Source: Actinomycetes bacterium
Lineage (GTDB): Bacteria; Actinomycetota; Actinomycetes; Mycobacteriales; Mycobacteriaceae
Direction of reading: 5' to 3'
DNA: 13,797 nt
Assembly: GCA_023416315.1 (NCBI GenBank)
Contig: JAEZIA010000169.1
Span: 1 to 13,797 of the forward strand
The notes under the pieces were generated by a model, which worked only from the letters and a program-made list of their open reading frames with translations, was not told the origin of the DNA and did not search any database. Both the position numbers and the translations under genes were made by a program. Shown here piece by piece: positions 6,314 to 13,114 of this stretch (positions are counted from its first letter, which is position 1; every line of letters starts with the position of its first letter).

Positions 6314-7399
6314 CTAGATATCCGACGAGTACCGAATGCCGCAGTCCGGAATCTCGACTCCCGGCCACACCCGCGCACCGCGCAGCAGCTCGCAGCGGGC
6401 GCCGACGTTGGCCCCGTCACCGATGATGCCGTCGCGGATCAACGCACGCGGGCCGATGCGGGCCCCGGCGCCGACGATCGAACGCTCGACCACCGATCCC
6501 GCCTCGATATGCGCTCCGTCGAAGATCACCGCACCATCCAGACGCACCCCGGGCCCAATCTCGGCGCCGCGGCCGACCACGGTGCCGCCAACCAGGACCG
6601 CACCCGGCGAGACCGAGGCGCCGTCGTGCACAAGACTTTCCCCGCGCCGTCCGCCGAGCGCGGGTGAGGGGGCCAAGCCGCGAACCAGATCCGCCGAGCC
6701 GCGGACGAAGTCCTCCGGCGTACCCATGTCCCGCCAGTAGCTGGAGTCCACGTAGCCGCAGACCTTCACACCATCGGCCAGCAGTGCCGGGAACACTTCG
6801 CGTTCCACCGACACCTCGCGCCCGCGCGGGATCTGCTCGAGGATCTCGCGCTTGAAGATATAGGTGCCCGCGTTGATCTGATCCGACGGCGGGTCCTCCG
6901 TCTTCTCCAGGAACGCCTGCACGCGGCCCTCGGCGTCGGTGGGCACGCACCCGAACGATCGTGGGTCGCTGACCCGCACCAGATGCAGGGTCAGGTCGGC
7001 CTGCGTGTCGTAGTGACTGGCCAGCATCTTGCGCAGATCCATGCCGGACAGCACGTCGCCGTTGAAGACCATCACCGTGTCGTTGCGCAGTTTCGGGATC
7101 ACGTTGGCGATACCGCCGCCGGTCCCCATCGGGTGGTCCTCGACGACGTACTCGATCTGCAGTCCGAGCTTCGAGCCGTCGCCGAACTCGTTCTCGAACG
7201 TCGCGGCCTTGTACGAGGTGCCGAGGATGACATGCTCGATGCCGGCTTCGGCGATGCGGGACAGCAGGTGAGTCAGGAACGGCAGGCCCGCAGTGGGCAG
7301 CATCGGCTTGGCCGCCGACAAGGTCAGCGGCCGCAGCCGGGTGCCCTTGCCCCCGACCAGCACCACCGCGTCGACTTTGGACGTATCCACTTCACTCAT
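6314..7399 (-). CDS. manB: Mannose-1-phosphate guanylyltransferase ManB (Rv3264c-like)
   Basis: A 361-residue cytosolic nucleotidyltransferase that makes GDP-mannose from GTP and mannose-1-phosphate, the product of PmmA encoded at 251-1648. The nucleotide-binding signature LVGGKGTRLRPLT is at 14-26, KPMLP at 31-35, FNGDVL with the metal-binding aspartate at about 112-117, EKTEDP at 165-170, INAGTYIF at 175-182, and WRDMGTPEDF at 222-231. Residues about 255-361 are hexapeptide repeats of a left-handed beta-helix. It is very close to Rv3264c; older names are rmlA2 and manC, and sequence alone does not exclude a heptose or glucose-1-phosphate substrate. The ATG at 7399 is preceded by a G-rich TAGGGGG and lies 8 bp after the wbbL stop, so it is the last gene of the rmlD-wbbL-manB unit. 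Confidence 0.94.
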   Translation of the reverse strand: MSEVDTSKVDAVVLVGGKGTRLRPLTLSAAKPMLPTAGLPFLTHLLSRIAEAGIEHVILGTSYKAATFENEFGDGSKLGLQIEYVVEDHPMGTGGGIANVIPKLRNDTVMVFNGDVLSGMDLRKMLASHYDTQADLTLHLVRVSDPRSFGCVPTDAEGRVQAFLEKTEDPPSDQINAGTYIFKREILEQIPRGREVSVEREVFPALLADGVKVCGYVDSSYWRDMGTPEDFVRGSADLVRGLAPSPALGGRRGESLVHDGASVSPGAVLVGGTVVGRGAEIGPGVRLDGAVIFDGAHIEAGSVVERSIVGAGARIGPRALIRDGIIGDGANVGARCELLRGARVWPGVEIPDCGIRYSSDI

Positions 7400-7407
7400 C
7401 AGGCCCC

Positions 7408-8280
7408 CTACCCTTTCGCCAGCTCGCGCTGGGACTTGCGTACCGCCGCTCGCGACCTAACCTTCAGCGCGGTCTTCATCGTCCACCGAAGCGGCGCACG
7501 CCACCGACCAGCATGACGTTCCGACAGATAAATGTATGTGCTCTCGTGATGGGCGCGCAGGTTGCGGGCCGGATCACGCCCGGTCGAGTGGCCTTTGGCG
7601 TGCAGGATCTCCGCGGACGGCACGTACACGTTGAGCCAGCCGGCCCGGCCGAGCCGGTCGCCGAGGTCGACGTCCTCCATATACATGAAGTAGCGCTCGT
7701 CGAATCCGCCGATCTCGTCGAATGCGGCGCGCCGGATCAGCAGGCACGAGCCCGACAGCCACCCGACCGGCCGCTCGGTGGGCTCGAGGTATTCCTGCCG
7801 GTAGGCCTTCGTCCAGGGGTTCGTCTTCCAGACGAATCCCACCACTGCGTGCATGCCGCCGCGCACCAGGCTCGGCAGGTGGCGCGCCGACGGGTAGACC
7901 GCGCCGTCGGGGTCGCGGATCAGCGGTCCCAGCGTCGCGGCGCGCGGCCAACGCTCGGCGGCCTCCAGCAGTTCATCGATGCTGTTCGGCCCCCACACCA
8001 CATCGGGATTGGCCACGATCACGAACTCGTCGTCGGCGGGCGCCGTCGCGACACCGCGGTTGGCGGCGCTGCCGTAACCCAGGTTTCCGCCGGTGTGCAC
8101 CAGCCGGGTGCCGGGATAGCGCTCCACCGCTTCCTCCGGTGCGCCGTCGGTGGAGCCGTTGTCGGCCAAGACCACGGTCACCGGCCGGTCGGTGGCCACC
8201 GTCAGCGACGACAGGAAACGGTCCAGATGGGAGCCCGGAGAATACGTCACCGTCACTACGGTCAGGGGGCTCGACGTCAC
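7408..8280 (-). CDS. wbbL: WbbL-type rhamnosyltransferase of the arabinogalactan linker (Rv3265c-like)
   Basis: A 290-residue GT2-family glycosyltransferase acting on the inner face of the membrane. WbbL transfers L-rhamnose from dTDP-rhamnose to decaprenyl-diphosphoryl-GlcNAc, forming the linker on which galactan is built; it is essential in mycobacteria. Visible features are the GT-A nucleotide-binding start (LTVVTVTYSPG), ADNGSTDG at 39-46, NPD at 91-93, GWLSGSCLLIRR at 173-184 and the acceptor-site MEDVDLGDRL at 201-210. No membrane helix is visible; the C-terminus is strongly basic and may bind the membrane. The GTG at 8280 overlaps the rmlD stop as GTGA (8277-8280). A further in-frame start at 8346 would overlap rmlD by 70 bases and adds residues unlike the family, so it was not used. 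Confidence 0.93.
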   Translation of the reverse strand: MTSSPLTVVTVTYSPGSHLDRFLSSLTVATDRPVTVVLADNGSTDGAPEEAVERYPGTRLVHTGGNLGYGSAANRGVATAPADDEFVIVANPDVVWGPNSIDELLEAAERWPRAATLGPLIRDPDGAVYPSARHLPSLVRGGMHAVVGFVWKTNPWTKAYRQEYLEPTERPVGWLSGSCLLIRRAAFDEIGGFDERYFMYMEDVDLGDRLGRAGWLNVYVPSAEILHAKGHSTGRDPARNLRAHHESTYIYLSERHAGRWRAPLRWTMKTALKVRSRAAVRKSQRELAKG

Positions 8281-9149
8281 GGCGTAGAGGGTAACTGTCC
8301 GCCGGGGGCCGGCTGAGCAAGCGCCTCGGCCAGCGCCTCGCGCCACGGCCTGGCGGGGCTGAGTCCGGCCTGCACCGATGCCGCCATCGACAGCGCCGAA
8401 TACGCCGGACGGGGCGCCGGACGGCCGGCCGAACTCACCGGCCGGATCCGGTGCGGATCGGCGCCCAGCTCCTCGAACACCGCCCGGGCCTGGTCGAACC
8501 GGGTGCAGGCACCGTCGTTGGCGACATGCAGGATCGGCTCGCGGATGTGCCCCTCCCCGATCTGCAGCACGGCGTCGACGAGGTCCTTGACGTACGTCGG
8601 CGACCCGAACTGGTCATCGACGGCGTCGACGGTGTCCTCGCCGGCGGCCAGCCGGCGCAGCCGCGCCACGACGTCACTGCCTGCCCCGCCGGTGTACACC
8701 CACGAGGTCCGCACGATGTGGGCGCCGGGCATCGCGGCCAGCACCGCCAATTCGCCGGCCAGCTTGCTGCGGCCGTAGACGCCGAGCGGCGCGGTCGGGT
8801 CGCCGACGTCGTAGGGCCGGCGTTGCCTGCCGTCGAAGACGTAGTCGGTGGAGAGGTGCACCAGCTGCGCGCCGACCCGGGCGCAGGCGTGCGCGACGTT
8901 CTGCGCCCCGGTGGCGTTGACCGCGTGGGCGGTGTTTGGGTCGGCCTCGGCGGCGTCGACGTCGGCGACTGCCGCGCAATTGACCACCAGGTCCGCCCCG
9001 GCGACGAACTGCTCGGCTGCTCCCGGATCGACGATGTCCCATTGGTGGTGGGTCAGCGCACTGACTTCGAGGCCCCGACGGGCCGCCTCACCTGCGAGAA
9101 AGCTGCCAACCTGGCCGCCGGCGCCTGAAATCACGATCCTCGCCACCAC
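8277..9149 (-). CDS. rmlD: dTDP-4-dehydrorhamnose reductase RmlD
   Basis: A 290-residue short-chain dehydrogenase/reductase that performs the last, NAD(P)H-dependent step of dTDP-L-rhamnose synthesis. The Rossmann loop GAGGQVG is at 9-15, NCAAVADVDAAE at 57-68, STDYVFDG at 100-107, and the catalytic YGRSK (Tyr125, Lys129) at 125-129; FGSPTYVKDL at 181-190 belongs to the substrate region. The start is one of two adjacent GTG codons (9149 or 9146), giving VVARIVISGAGG or one residue fewer. The frame stays open upstream to 9560, but that part lies antisense to the LCP gene and lacks family similarity. RmlD supplies the donor used by WbbL, whose gene overlaps by 4 bp. The gene is divergent from the LCP gene, with 67 bp between starts. 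Confidence 0.94.
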   Translation of the reverse strand: MVARIVISGAGGQVGSFLAGEAARRGLEVSALTHHQWDIVDPGAAEQFVAGADLVVNCAAVADVDAAEADPNTAHAVNATGAQNVAHACARVGAQLVHLSTDYVFDGRQRRPYDVGDPTAPLGVYGRSKLAGELAVLAAMPGAHIVRTSWVYTGGAGSDVVARLRRLAAGEDTVDAVDDQFGSPTYVKDLVDAVLQIGEGHIREPILHVANDGACTRFDQARAVFEELGADPHRIRPVSSAGRPAPRPAYSALSMAASVQAGLSPARPWREALAEALAQPAPGGQLPSTP

Positions 9150-9156
9150 GATGACG

Positions 9157-9162
9157 AGTCTG
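9157..9162 (-). promoter_or_regulatory. Weak -10-like element before rmlD
   Basis: On the minus strand CAGACT lies seven bases before the GTG at 9149. It misses the first T of TANNNT but has the spacing of the leaderless starts elsewhere in the window. No Shine-Dalgarno sequence precedes rmlD, so some near-leaderless start is likely; this hexamer is a tentative candidate. Confidence 0.3.
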
Positions 9163-9204
9163 GCACGCCGGTTTCGGCTACCCGGAATGCGCCCTTCTCG
9201 CCAG

Positions 9205-9210
9205 TAGCCT
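9205..9210 (+). promoter_or_regulatory. -10 element of a probable leaderless promoter for the LCP gene
   Basis: TAGCCT (TANNNT) is followed by exactly six bases (GGGCTG) and then the ATG at 9217. This is textbook spacing for a mycobacterial leaderless transcript. No clear -35 element or ribosome site is seen in the 67-bp gap shared with rmlD. Confidence 0.6.
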
Positions 9211-9216
9211 GGGCTG

Positions 9217-10713
9217 ATGCCTGCTCCCACCGAAGCACGGACGGGCGCCCAGCGGATTGTCCGTACCGTGCTCGCGTTGATCGCCGTCACCGTGATGGTC
9301 GGCACCGGTGTCGCGTGGGGCAAGATCCGGTCCTTCGAAGACGGCATCTTCCACATGAATGCCGCCGCGCTCGGCGAGGGTGGCCAGGACGGCGCGATCG
9401 ATATCCTGCTGGTCGGCATGGACAGCCGCACCGACGCGCACGGCAACCCGCTGTCCGAAGAGGAACTCGCCGCGCTGCACGCCGGCGACGACGTCTCGAC
9501 GAACACCGACACGATCATCTTGGTCCGCATCCCCAATAACGGGAAGTCGGCGACCGCCATCTCGATCCCCCGTGACTCCTACGTCAAGGCGCCGGGACTG
9601 GACAAGACCAAGATCAACGGCGTCTACGGCCAGGTGAAGCTCGAGAAGATGAAGCAACTCGTCGAGCAGCAGGGCATGGACCCCGCCGAGGCCGAGCCGA
9701 AAGCCACCGAGGCCGGCCGGGAAGCACTCATCAAGACCGTCGCCGATCTGACCGGCGTCACCGTCGACCACTACGCCGAGATCGGACTGCTCGGCTTCGC
9801 ACTGATCACCGACGCCCTCGGCGGCGTCGACGTCTGCCTCAAAGATGCTGTCTACGAGCCGCTTTCCGGTGCGGACTTTCCGGCCGGCTGGCAGAAGCTG
9901 AACGGCCCACAAGCACTCAGCTTCGTCCGGCAACGCCACGACCTGCCGCGCGGTGACCTGGACCGGGTTGTGCGCCAGCAGGTGGTGATGGCTTCCCTGG
10001 CCCACCAAGTGATTTCGGGCAAGACCCTGACCAGCCCGTCGACACTGGGCAGGCTGCAGGACGCGATCCAGCGCTCGGTGGTGCTGTCCGACGGCTGGGA
10101 CATCATGGATTTCATCAAGCAGCTCGAGAACCTTGCCGGCGGCAACGTGGCATTCGCGACGATTCCGGTACTCGATGAAGCCGGTTGGAGCGACGACGGC
10201 ATGCAGTCGGTGGTCCGCGTCGACCCGTCCGCGGTCCAGGAATGGGTGGATGGCCTGTTGCACGACCAGGCCGAGGGCAACACCGAGAAGATCGCCTACT
10301 CCCCCGATCAGACGAAGGCCGATGTGGTCAACGACACCGATATCAACGGTCTCGCCGCAGCGGTATCAGATGTGCTCAGCACCAAAGGCTTTACCGCGGG
10401 CAACATCGGCAACAACGACAACGACCACGTGACCCACAGCCAGGTGCAGGCGGCCAAGGAGGACGACCTCGGCGCGCAGGCGGTCGCCAAGGAACTCGGC
10501 GGACTGCCGGTGGTGGCCGACGCCGCGGTTCCGGCCGGAACCGTGCGGGTGGTGCTGGCCAGTGACTACACCGGACCGGGCTCGGGGCTGGAAGGCTCGC
10601 TGCCGTCCTCGGCGACGGTCAGTCAGGCGGCCGGCCAGGCCGGTGACAGCGCTCCTCCCCCGCCGTCACCCATCATCACCGCGGGGTCCGATGACCCCAA
10701 GTGTGTCAACTGA
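9217..10713 (+). CDS. lcp1: LytR-CpsA-Psr (LCP) family cell-wall ligase, Lcp1/Rv3267-like
   Basis: A 498-residue membrane-anchored protein, the same length I recall for M. tuberculosis Rv3267 (Lcp1). LCP enzymes move the lipid-linked arabinogalactan precursor onto peptidoglycan outside the membrane. A short basic N-terminus is followed by one helix at about 14-35. The LCP domain spans about 60-265: DILLVGMDSRTD at 62-73, SIPRDS at 116-121 (Arg119, Asp120), and the arginine-rich FVRQRHDLPRGDLDRVVRQQ at 236-255, which binds the pyrophosphate of the lipid substrate. Residues about 358-455 form a LytR_C domain, then a Ser/Pro-rich tail ending KCVN. Cys207 and Cys496 are the only cysteines and may form a disulfide. 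Translation probably starts leaderlessly at the ATG 9217. The stop overlaps the next start by one base (TGATG). Confidence 0.93.
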   Translation: MPAPTEARTGAQRIVRTVLALIAVTVMVGTGVAWGKIRSFEDGIFHMNAAALGEGGQDGAIDILLVGMDSRTDAHGNPLSEEELAALHAGDDVSTNTDTIILVRIPNNGKSATAISIPRDSYVKAPGLDKTKINGVYGQVKLEKMKQLVEQQGMDPAEAEPKATEAGREALIKTVADLTGVTVDHYAEIGLLGFALITDALGGVDVCLKDAVYEPLSGADFPAGWQKLNGPQALSFVRQRHDLPRGDLDRVVRQQVVMASLAHQVISGKTLTSPSTLGRLQDAIQRSVVLSDGWDIMDFIKQLENLAGGNVAFATIPVLDEAGWSDDGMQSVVRVDPSAVQEWVDGLLHDQAEGNTEKIAYSPDQTKADVVNDTDINGLAAAVSDVLSTKGFTAGNIGNNDNDHVTHSQVQAAKEDDLGAQAVAKELGGLPVVADAAVPAGTVRVVLASDYTGPGSGLEGSLPSSATVSQAAGQAGDSAPPPPSPIITAGSDDPKCVN

Positions 10714-11423
10714 TGACGAATGTGACTGCGGCAGTACTGGATCCGCTGCTGCGCGCCGACCCGATGGGTCCCCGCATCACCTACTACGACGACGCGACCG
10801 GTGAACGCATCGAGCTGTCGACGGTGACGCTGGCCAATTGGGCGGCCAAGACCGCCAACCTGTTACGCGACGAACTCGGCGCCGGGCCGGGCACCCGGGT
10901 CGCGGTATTACTGCCCGCGCACTGGCAGACCGCCGCGGTGCTGCTGGGTGTGTGGTGGATCGGCGCGGAGGCGGTGCTGTCCGGCCCGGCAGACGTGGCG
11001 TTGTGCACCGCGCAGCGACTGGACGAGGCCGATGACGCGGTGGCGGGCGGCGAGGTCGCCGTGTTGTCCCTCGATCCGTTCGGCAAGCCCGCGCCCGATT
11101 TGCCGATCGGGGTGACCGATTACGCGACCGCGGTGCGAGTGCATGGCGACCAGTACACCGCCGAGCCGCGTCCGGGTCCGGCACTGGAAGGCCGAACGGC
11201 CGACGAGGTGCTGGCCGCGGCTTCCGAGTCCGCCACGGCCGCAGGCATCACGGCGAGCGACCGGGTGCTCTCGACGCTGCCGTGGGACTCCGCCGACGAG
11301 GTGGTCGCCCACCTTCTCGCGGTGTTCGCCACGGGCGCTTCGCTGGTGCAGGTGGCCAACCCGGACCCTTCCGTGTTGGACCGGCGCCGCACCGCCGAGA
11401 AGGTGACCCGAGTCCTGCGGTAA
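10713..11423 (+). CDS. TIGR03089 family protein (Rv3268-like), orphan AMP-binding-enzyme-like N-terminal domain
   Basis: A 236-residue protein of unknown function, found singly in Actinobacteria. It has distant similarity to the first part of ANL (acyl-CoA synthetase/AMP-binding) enzymes: ITYYDDATGERIELS at 22-36, then LANWAAKTANLL at 40-51, GTRVAVLLPAHWQTAAVLLG at 60-79 and WIGAEAVLSGP at 82-92. The ATP-binding loop (Ser/Thr/Gly-rich plus PK) and the catalytic C-terminal lysine domain of true ANL enzymes are absent, so adenylation is not expected. The ATG at 10713 shares a TGATG with the LCP stop, so the two are translated together; an earlier in-frame GTG at 10701 is inside the LCP gene. 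Coupling to the ligase points to a cell-envelope role, which is inference. It ends 139 bp before the next gene. Confidence 0.9.
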   Translation: MTNVTAAVLDPLLRADPMGPRITYYDDATGERIELSTVTLANWAAKTANLLRDELGAGPGTRVAVLLPAHWQTAAVLLGVWWIGAEAVLSGPADVALCTAQRLDEADDAVAGGEVAVLSLDPFGKPAPDLPIGVTDYATAVRVHGDQYTAEPRPGPALEGRTADEVLAAASESATAAGITASDRVLSTLPWDSADEVVAHLLAVFATGASLVQVANPDPSVLDRRRTAEKVTRVLR

Positions 11424-11562
11424 GCACGAATCATTATCTGCCCCACAGTAAATTGCCAGCGACCCCTCGATGAATTCCGGGGATTGCGAAACCGTCCCGA
11501 GACGTGGGCGGGCGTGACACGCTTGGCAACAGATCGGCCGGGATCACTGTTGGGAGGCAGGG
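11424..11562. other. Non-coding spacer before the membrane-protein gene
   Basis: This 139-bp spacer is lower in GC at its start (a run around 11428-11452) than neighbouring genes. A CCCC...GGGG pair around 11463-11480 could form only a weak hairpin. The only clear signal is GGGAGG at 11552-11557 serving the next start. A promoter may be present, but no TANNNT element at good spacing could be supported. Confidence 0.4.
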
Positions 11563-12132
11563 GTGGCAATGCACGCCGAGGATACGGACACGACCCAGAC
11601 AACCGAGACGGCGGTGACTGGCGATACGGAAAGCACGTCGCCTCCGCGGTCGAGGAGCAAGCGCGGTGCGGACAATTTCGCGTCCTGGCTCGCGATCGGG
11701 CTCGGCGTGTGCGTGACGATCGTGAACATCGCGCTGGCGATCAGAATCTGGAAGCTCATCTTTGTCCGTGCCACGTCGGGAAGCCTTCTTTTCGCGCTGT
11801 TGATCTCTAGCTTCCTTCTTGGTCTTTTCCTGGTTGGGCTCGGGATCGCACTGAGGCGATCGCCGGCTGACCACGGTGGATCTCCGCGACCGCGGTACGC
11901 GGCCGCCGCGACGGTCCTAGTGACCAGCGTGGGAGCGTTCGTCATGACGATCTCGGCAGCCAACGCCGCTGAGCCCGACAAGCCCGTGCCTGTCACCCCC
12001 AAGGCGTGCGCCGATCTCTACCAGCAGGCGATTCCCATCCATCAGGCCAGCAAGAACTTCAGATTTTTGCCGAATGAGCCAGACCAGCGACGGTGCGACA
12101 TCAACAGACTCCTCAGGACGATTGGGAAATGA
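11563..12132 (+). CDS. Unrecognised three-helix membrane protein with secreted C-terminal tail
   Basis: I do not recognise a family for this 189-residue protein. Residues 1-37 are Thr/Ser/Asp-rich and end in basic RSRSKR, predicted cytoplasmic. Three hydrophobic segments follow at about 41-61, 73-97 and 112-135, with basic RRSPADHGGSPRPR between the second and third, which fits N-in topology with the last 55 residues outside. The third segment followed by AANAAE resembles a signal-peptide end. The tail has two cysteines, Cys149 and Cys178, that could pair. The GTG at 11563 has GGGAGG five bases upstream; the ATG at 11569 is an alternative. Codon use differs from neighbours, especially at the 3' end (AGA, AGG, TTT, TTG, AAA), suggesting foreign or poorly constrained sequence. 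It lies between the conserved TIGR03089 gene and birA. Confidence 0.6.
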   Translation: MAMHAEDTDTTQTTETAVTGDTESTSPPRSRSKRGADNFASWLAIGLGVCVTIVNIALAIRIWKLIFVRATSGSLLFALLISSFLLGLFLVGLGIALRRSPADHGGSPRPRYAAAATVLVTSVGAFVMTISAANAAEPDKPVPVTPKACADLYQQAIPIHQASKNFRFLPNEPDQRRCDINRLLRTIGK

Positions 12133-12310
12133 GGGTTCCGCGTCCTCGAACGCCGACGGCTGCAAAGGCACTGTGTCGGTGATCGATCCCGCCACCAATA
12201 TCATCGTCGACCAGATCGGCGTCGGCGCAAACTCGTTGGCAGCCAGCCCGATCGGCAGCAATGCTGGTTCCAGCTATGGTAGCTGGGGACTCCGCTACGC
12301 GATGAGCTGA
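12074..12310 (+). pseudogene. Probable scar of a YVTN beta-propeller gene
   Basis: A 78-codon frame overlaps the end of the membrane-protein gene in another phase. From 12167 to 12268 it reads GTVSVIDPATNIIVDQIGVG followed by ANSLAASPIGSNAG. The first part matches one repeat of the YVTN/YncE-type beta-propeller (consensus like TVSVIDTATNTVVATIPVG followed by a V-SPDG turn). Only one blade is present, and the frame then changes character and stops, so a folded propeller is impossible. Codon use in this short part is normal high-GC coding, unlike random sequence. I read it as the remnant of a deleted secreted propeller protein; a small expressed protein cannot be excluded. The frame ends 5 bp before the birA -10 element. 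Confidence 0.4.
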
Positions 12311-12315
12311 CCCAC

Positions 12316-12321
12316 TAGGCT
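12316..12321 (+). promoter_or_regulatory. -10 element of a probable leaderless promoter for birA
   Basis: TAGGCT (TANNNT) is followed by six bases (CGATGG) and the GTG at 12328. This predicts transcription starting at the birA start codon. No Shine-Dalgarno sequence is present; an ATG at 12324 is in a different frame. Confidence 0.6.
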
Positions 12322-12327
12322 CGATGG

Positions 12328-13113
12328 GTGATCCGTACCCCCCTGAATCCCGGGTCCCTGTCCGGACTTCCCGTGCAGCGCGTCGATGTCGTGGAGGAGA
12401 CCGGCTCGACGAACGCCGATCTACTCGCCCGGCACGCCGCCGGCGAGGACATCCGCGGCGCGGTGCTGCTCGCCGAGCACCAGAGCGCCGGCCGTGGCCG
12501 CAACGGGCGCAGCTGGTCGGCCCCGGCGCGCTCGCAGATCGCCCTGTCGATCGGCGTCGGCGCCGACACCGTCGCCCCGGAGGGCTGGGGCTGGCTGCCG
12601 TTGCTCACCGGCGTGGCTCTGGTCGACGCGGTCAGGGCCACCACCGGGATCGCGGCCGGGGTGAAATGGCCCAACGACGTTCTGGTGGACACCGGCAAGC
12701 TCGCCGGGATCCTGGCGGAGGTCGCCGCCCCTGACCCGGTCATCGTGGTGGGGCTGGGCCTCAACGTCACGCTGACCGCGCAGGAGGCACCGGACCCCAG
12801 GGCTACGTCGTTGCAGATGCTCGGCGCCACGATGCTGGACCGCGATGTCCTCGCCGCGGCGATTCTGCGTGAATTGACCACCCGTATCGAAAGGTGGCAG
12901 AGCGCACAGGGACCCGATCCGGCACTGGTCGAGGACTACCGGGAGCGCAGCACCACCCTGGGCAGCCGGGTCCGGGCGCTGCTACCCGGCGATCGCGAAA
13001 TCACCGGCACCGCAGTCGATGTGGACACCTTCGGCCGATTACACATCGACACCGGCGCCGAGGTGGTCACGGTGTCGGCGGGTGACATCACCCACCTGCG
13101 TCCCGCGGACTGA
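12328..13113 (+). CDS. birA: Biotin protein ligase BirA (class I, no DNA-binding domain)
   Basis: A 261-residue cytosolic enzyme that activates biotin with ATP and attaches it to the biotin carrier domains of acyl-CoA carboxylases and pyruvate carboxylase. The family motifs are ETGSTNADLL at 24-33, the biotinyl-AMP loop GRGRNGRSW at 55-63, KWPNDVLV at 113-120 with the conserved Lys113, GKLAGIL at 123-129, and GLGLNV at 142-147. Residues about 215-261 form the SH3-like C-terminal domain. There is no N-terminal helix-turn-helix, so unlike E. coli BirA it should not act as a repressor. The GTG at 12328 sits six bases after a -10 hexamer. Its stop is one base from that of the convergent fadE25. 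In M. tuberculosis birA (Rv3279c) is next to accD5 in the opposite orientation, as I recall, so this position is different. Confidence 0.94.
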   Translation: MIRTPLNPGSLSGLPVQRVDVVEETGSTNADLLARHAAGEDIRGAVLLAEHQSAGRGRNGRSWSAPARSQIALSIGVGADTVAPEGWGWLPLLTGVALVDAVRATTGIAAGVKWPNDVLVDTGKLAGILAEVAAPDPVIVVGLGLNVTLTAQEAPDPRATSLQMLGATMLDRDVLAAAILRELTTRIERWQSAQGPDPALVEDYRERSTTLGSRVRALLPGDREITGTAVDVDTFGRLHIDTGAEVVTVSAGDITHLRPAD

Positions 13114-13114
13114 G

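Noticed and set aside
6298..6318. TCTAG...CTAGA inverted repeat containing both convergent stop codons, as a bidirectional terminator
   Set aside because: The arms are only 5 bp, weak, with an 11-base loop and no T-tract; likely chance from two TAG stops facing each other.
8281..8346. Longer wbbL start at 8346
   Set aside because: The added residues overlap rmlD and do not resemble the GT2 start; the GTGA overlap at 8277-8280 explains the start better.
9150..9560. N-terminal extension of the rmlD frame to 9560
   Set aside because: The added 137 residues are antisense to the LCP gene and precede the Rossmann start that marks the true N-terminus.
9178..10263. A 361-codon open frame on the minus strand opposite the LCP gene
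   Set aside because: It is the antisense shadow of the LCP gene; no domain is recognisable and no ribosome site or -10 fits its start.
11455..11482. Hairpin terminator after the TIGR03089 gene
   Set aside because: Only CCCC/GGGG can pair across a 12-base loop and no U-tract follows.
11917..12261. Minus-strand 114-codon frame overlapping the membrane gene and the YVTN scar
   Set aside because: No recognisable domain and no start signals; it mirrors the plus-strand coding phase.
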